Shown: positions 63,868 through 64,000 of the stretch, in pieces
How positions within the stretch are numbered: position 1 is the stretch's first letter
Layout of the letters: every line of letters starts with the position of its first letter
Assembly: GCF_900637685.1 (NCBI RefSeq)
Contig: NZ_LR134388.1
Location: 3,189,001 to 3,253,000 of the forward strand
Source of the DNA: Legionella sainthelensi
GTDB lineage: Bacteria; Pseudomonadota; Gammaproteobacteria; Legionellales; Legionellaceae
Length of the DNA stretch: 64,000 bases
Direction: 5' to 3'
Notes under the pieces: model-generated
Databases searched by the model: none
What the model was told of the DNA's origin: nothing
What the model saw: the letters and a program-made list of their open reading frames with translations, nothing else
Position numbers and translations under genes: made by a program

Positions 63868-64000
63868 TTAGGTCAATTCGTCAGAATTTTGATTTGCCCT
63901 TTGACGTTCGTTCACAAGTTTTTCAGTTAATCCTTTCACTATCCCCGTTAATTCATCTGGTGCAATAAAGTCCCTTTCTTCTGGTGGATAACTGGTTGCT
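63868..64000 (-). CDS. icmO: C-terminal end of the gene upstream of icmN, probably icmO/dotL (partial)
   Basis: A frame open to the right window edge reads ATSYPPEERDFIAPDELTGI, VKGLTEKLVNERQRANQNSD and ELT, then TAA at 63868-63870. In Legionella icmO (dotL, the type IV coupling ATPase) precedes icmN, and the charged helical tail would fit the DotL C-terminal adaptor-binding region. Only 43 residues are visible, so identity rests on synteny. Confidence 0.6.
   Translation of the reverse strand, partial: ATSYPPEERDFIAPDELTGIVKGLTEKLVNERQRANQNSDELT

Noticed and set aside
1-64000. tRNA and rRNA genes
   Set aside because: No cloverleaf with a GTTCGA-type T-loop in proper context and no rRNA-like conserved sequence was found by reading both strands.

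Overview
The window is about 38% G+C by eye, gene-dense, and carries ten consecutive genes of a Dot/Icm type IVB secretion system in the order known from Legionella: icmN-M-L-K-E-G-C-D-J-B (dotK-J-I-H-G-F-E-P-N-O), with the 3' end of icmO/dotL at the right edge. With the Legionella-like effector candidates and housekeeping synteny, this points to a Legionella species. The icmE/dotG gene is much longer than the roughly 1050 codons I recall for L. pneumophila, and the genes after icmB differ, so a non-pneumophila species is likely. I cannot name it.

Layout. 1-6.1 kb: 3' part of a PHA synthase gene (phaC), a frameshifted aas-like acyltransferase/acyl-ligase gene, pabC-like lyase, small acidic protein, 5-formyl-THF cyclo-ligase, PII protein. 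6.2-11.5 kb: ubiK, comM, a GT87-like membrane glycosyltransferase, pyrB, ruvX, yqgE. 11.7-15.4 kb: phosphate transport pair (DUF47/PhoU-like plus Pit) behind a perfect 16-bp palindrome, a small conserved ORF, adenosine deaminase. 15.5-19.6 kb: a frameshifted bPH2-like membrane protein, DciA/DUF721 protein, a GRDP-like protein, a small membrane protein and an M13 metallopeptidase.

19.7-36.8 kb, all on the minus strand: smc, zipA, murF, mraY, murD, ftsW, murC, murB, ddlB, ftsQ, ftsA, ftsZ, lpxC. These cover peptidoglycan precursor synthesis, divisome assembly, lipid A commitment and chromosome condensation. murG is absent from the cluster. murF is broken by a 1-nt homopolymer frameshift, murB has lost its internal FAD-binding domain in frame, and murD carries a repeat-like in-frame insertion.

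37-48 kb: class B-like acid phosphatase, a divergent histone-deacetylase-like protein (LphD-like effector candidate), a His-rich coiled-coil/membrane effector candidate, a DAACS symporter, a PspC protein, an ahpC-ahpD peroxide defence pair divergent from oxyR, and a 940-residue protein with an IQ-like motif (third effector candidate).

48-64 kb: a Spy/CpxP-like periplasmic protein divergent from an OmpR/EnvZ-type two-component system, which meets icmB tail-to-tail, then the icm block. Effector candidates and secretion genes therefore share one neighbourhood. Three clear single-base homopolymer deletions (aas-like, bPH2, murF) suggest either sequencing error or gene decay. The murF case makes error the more likely explanation there.
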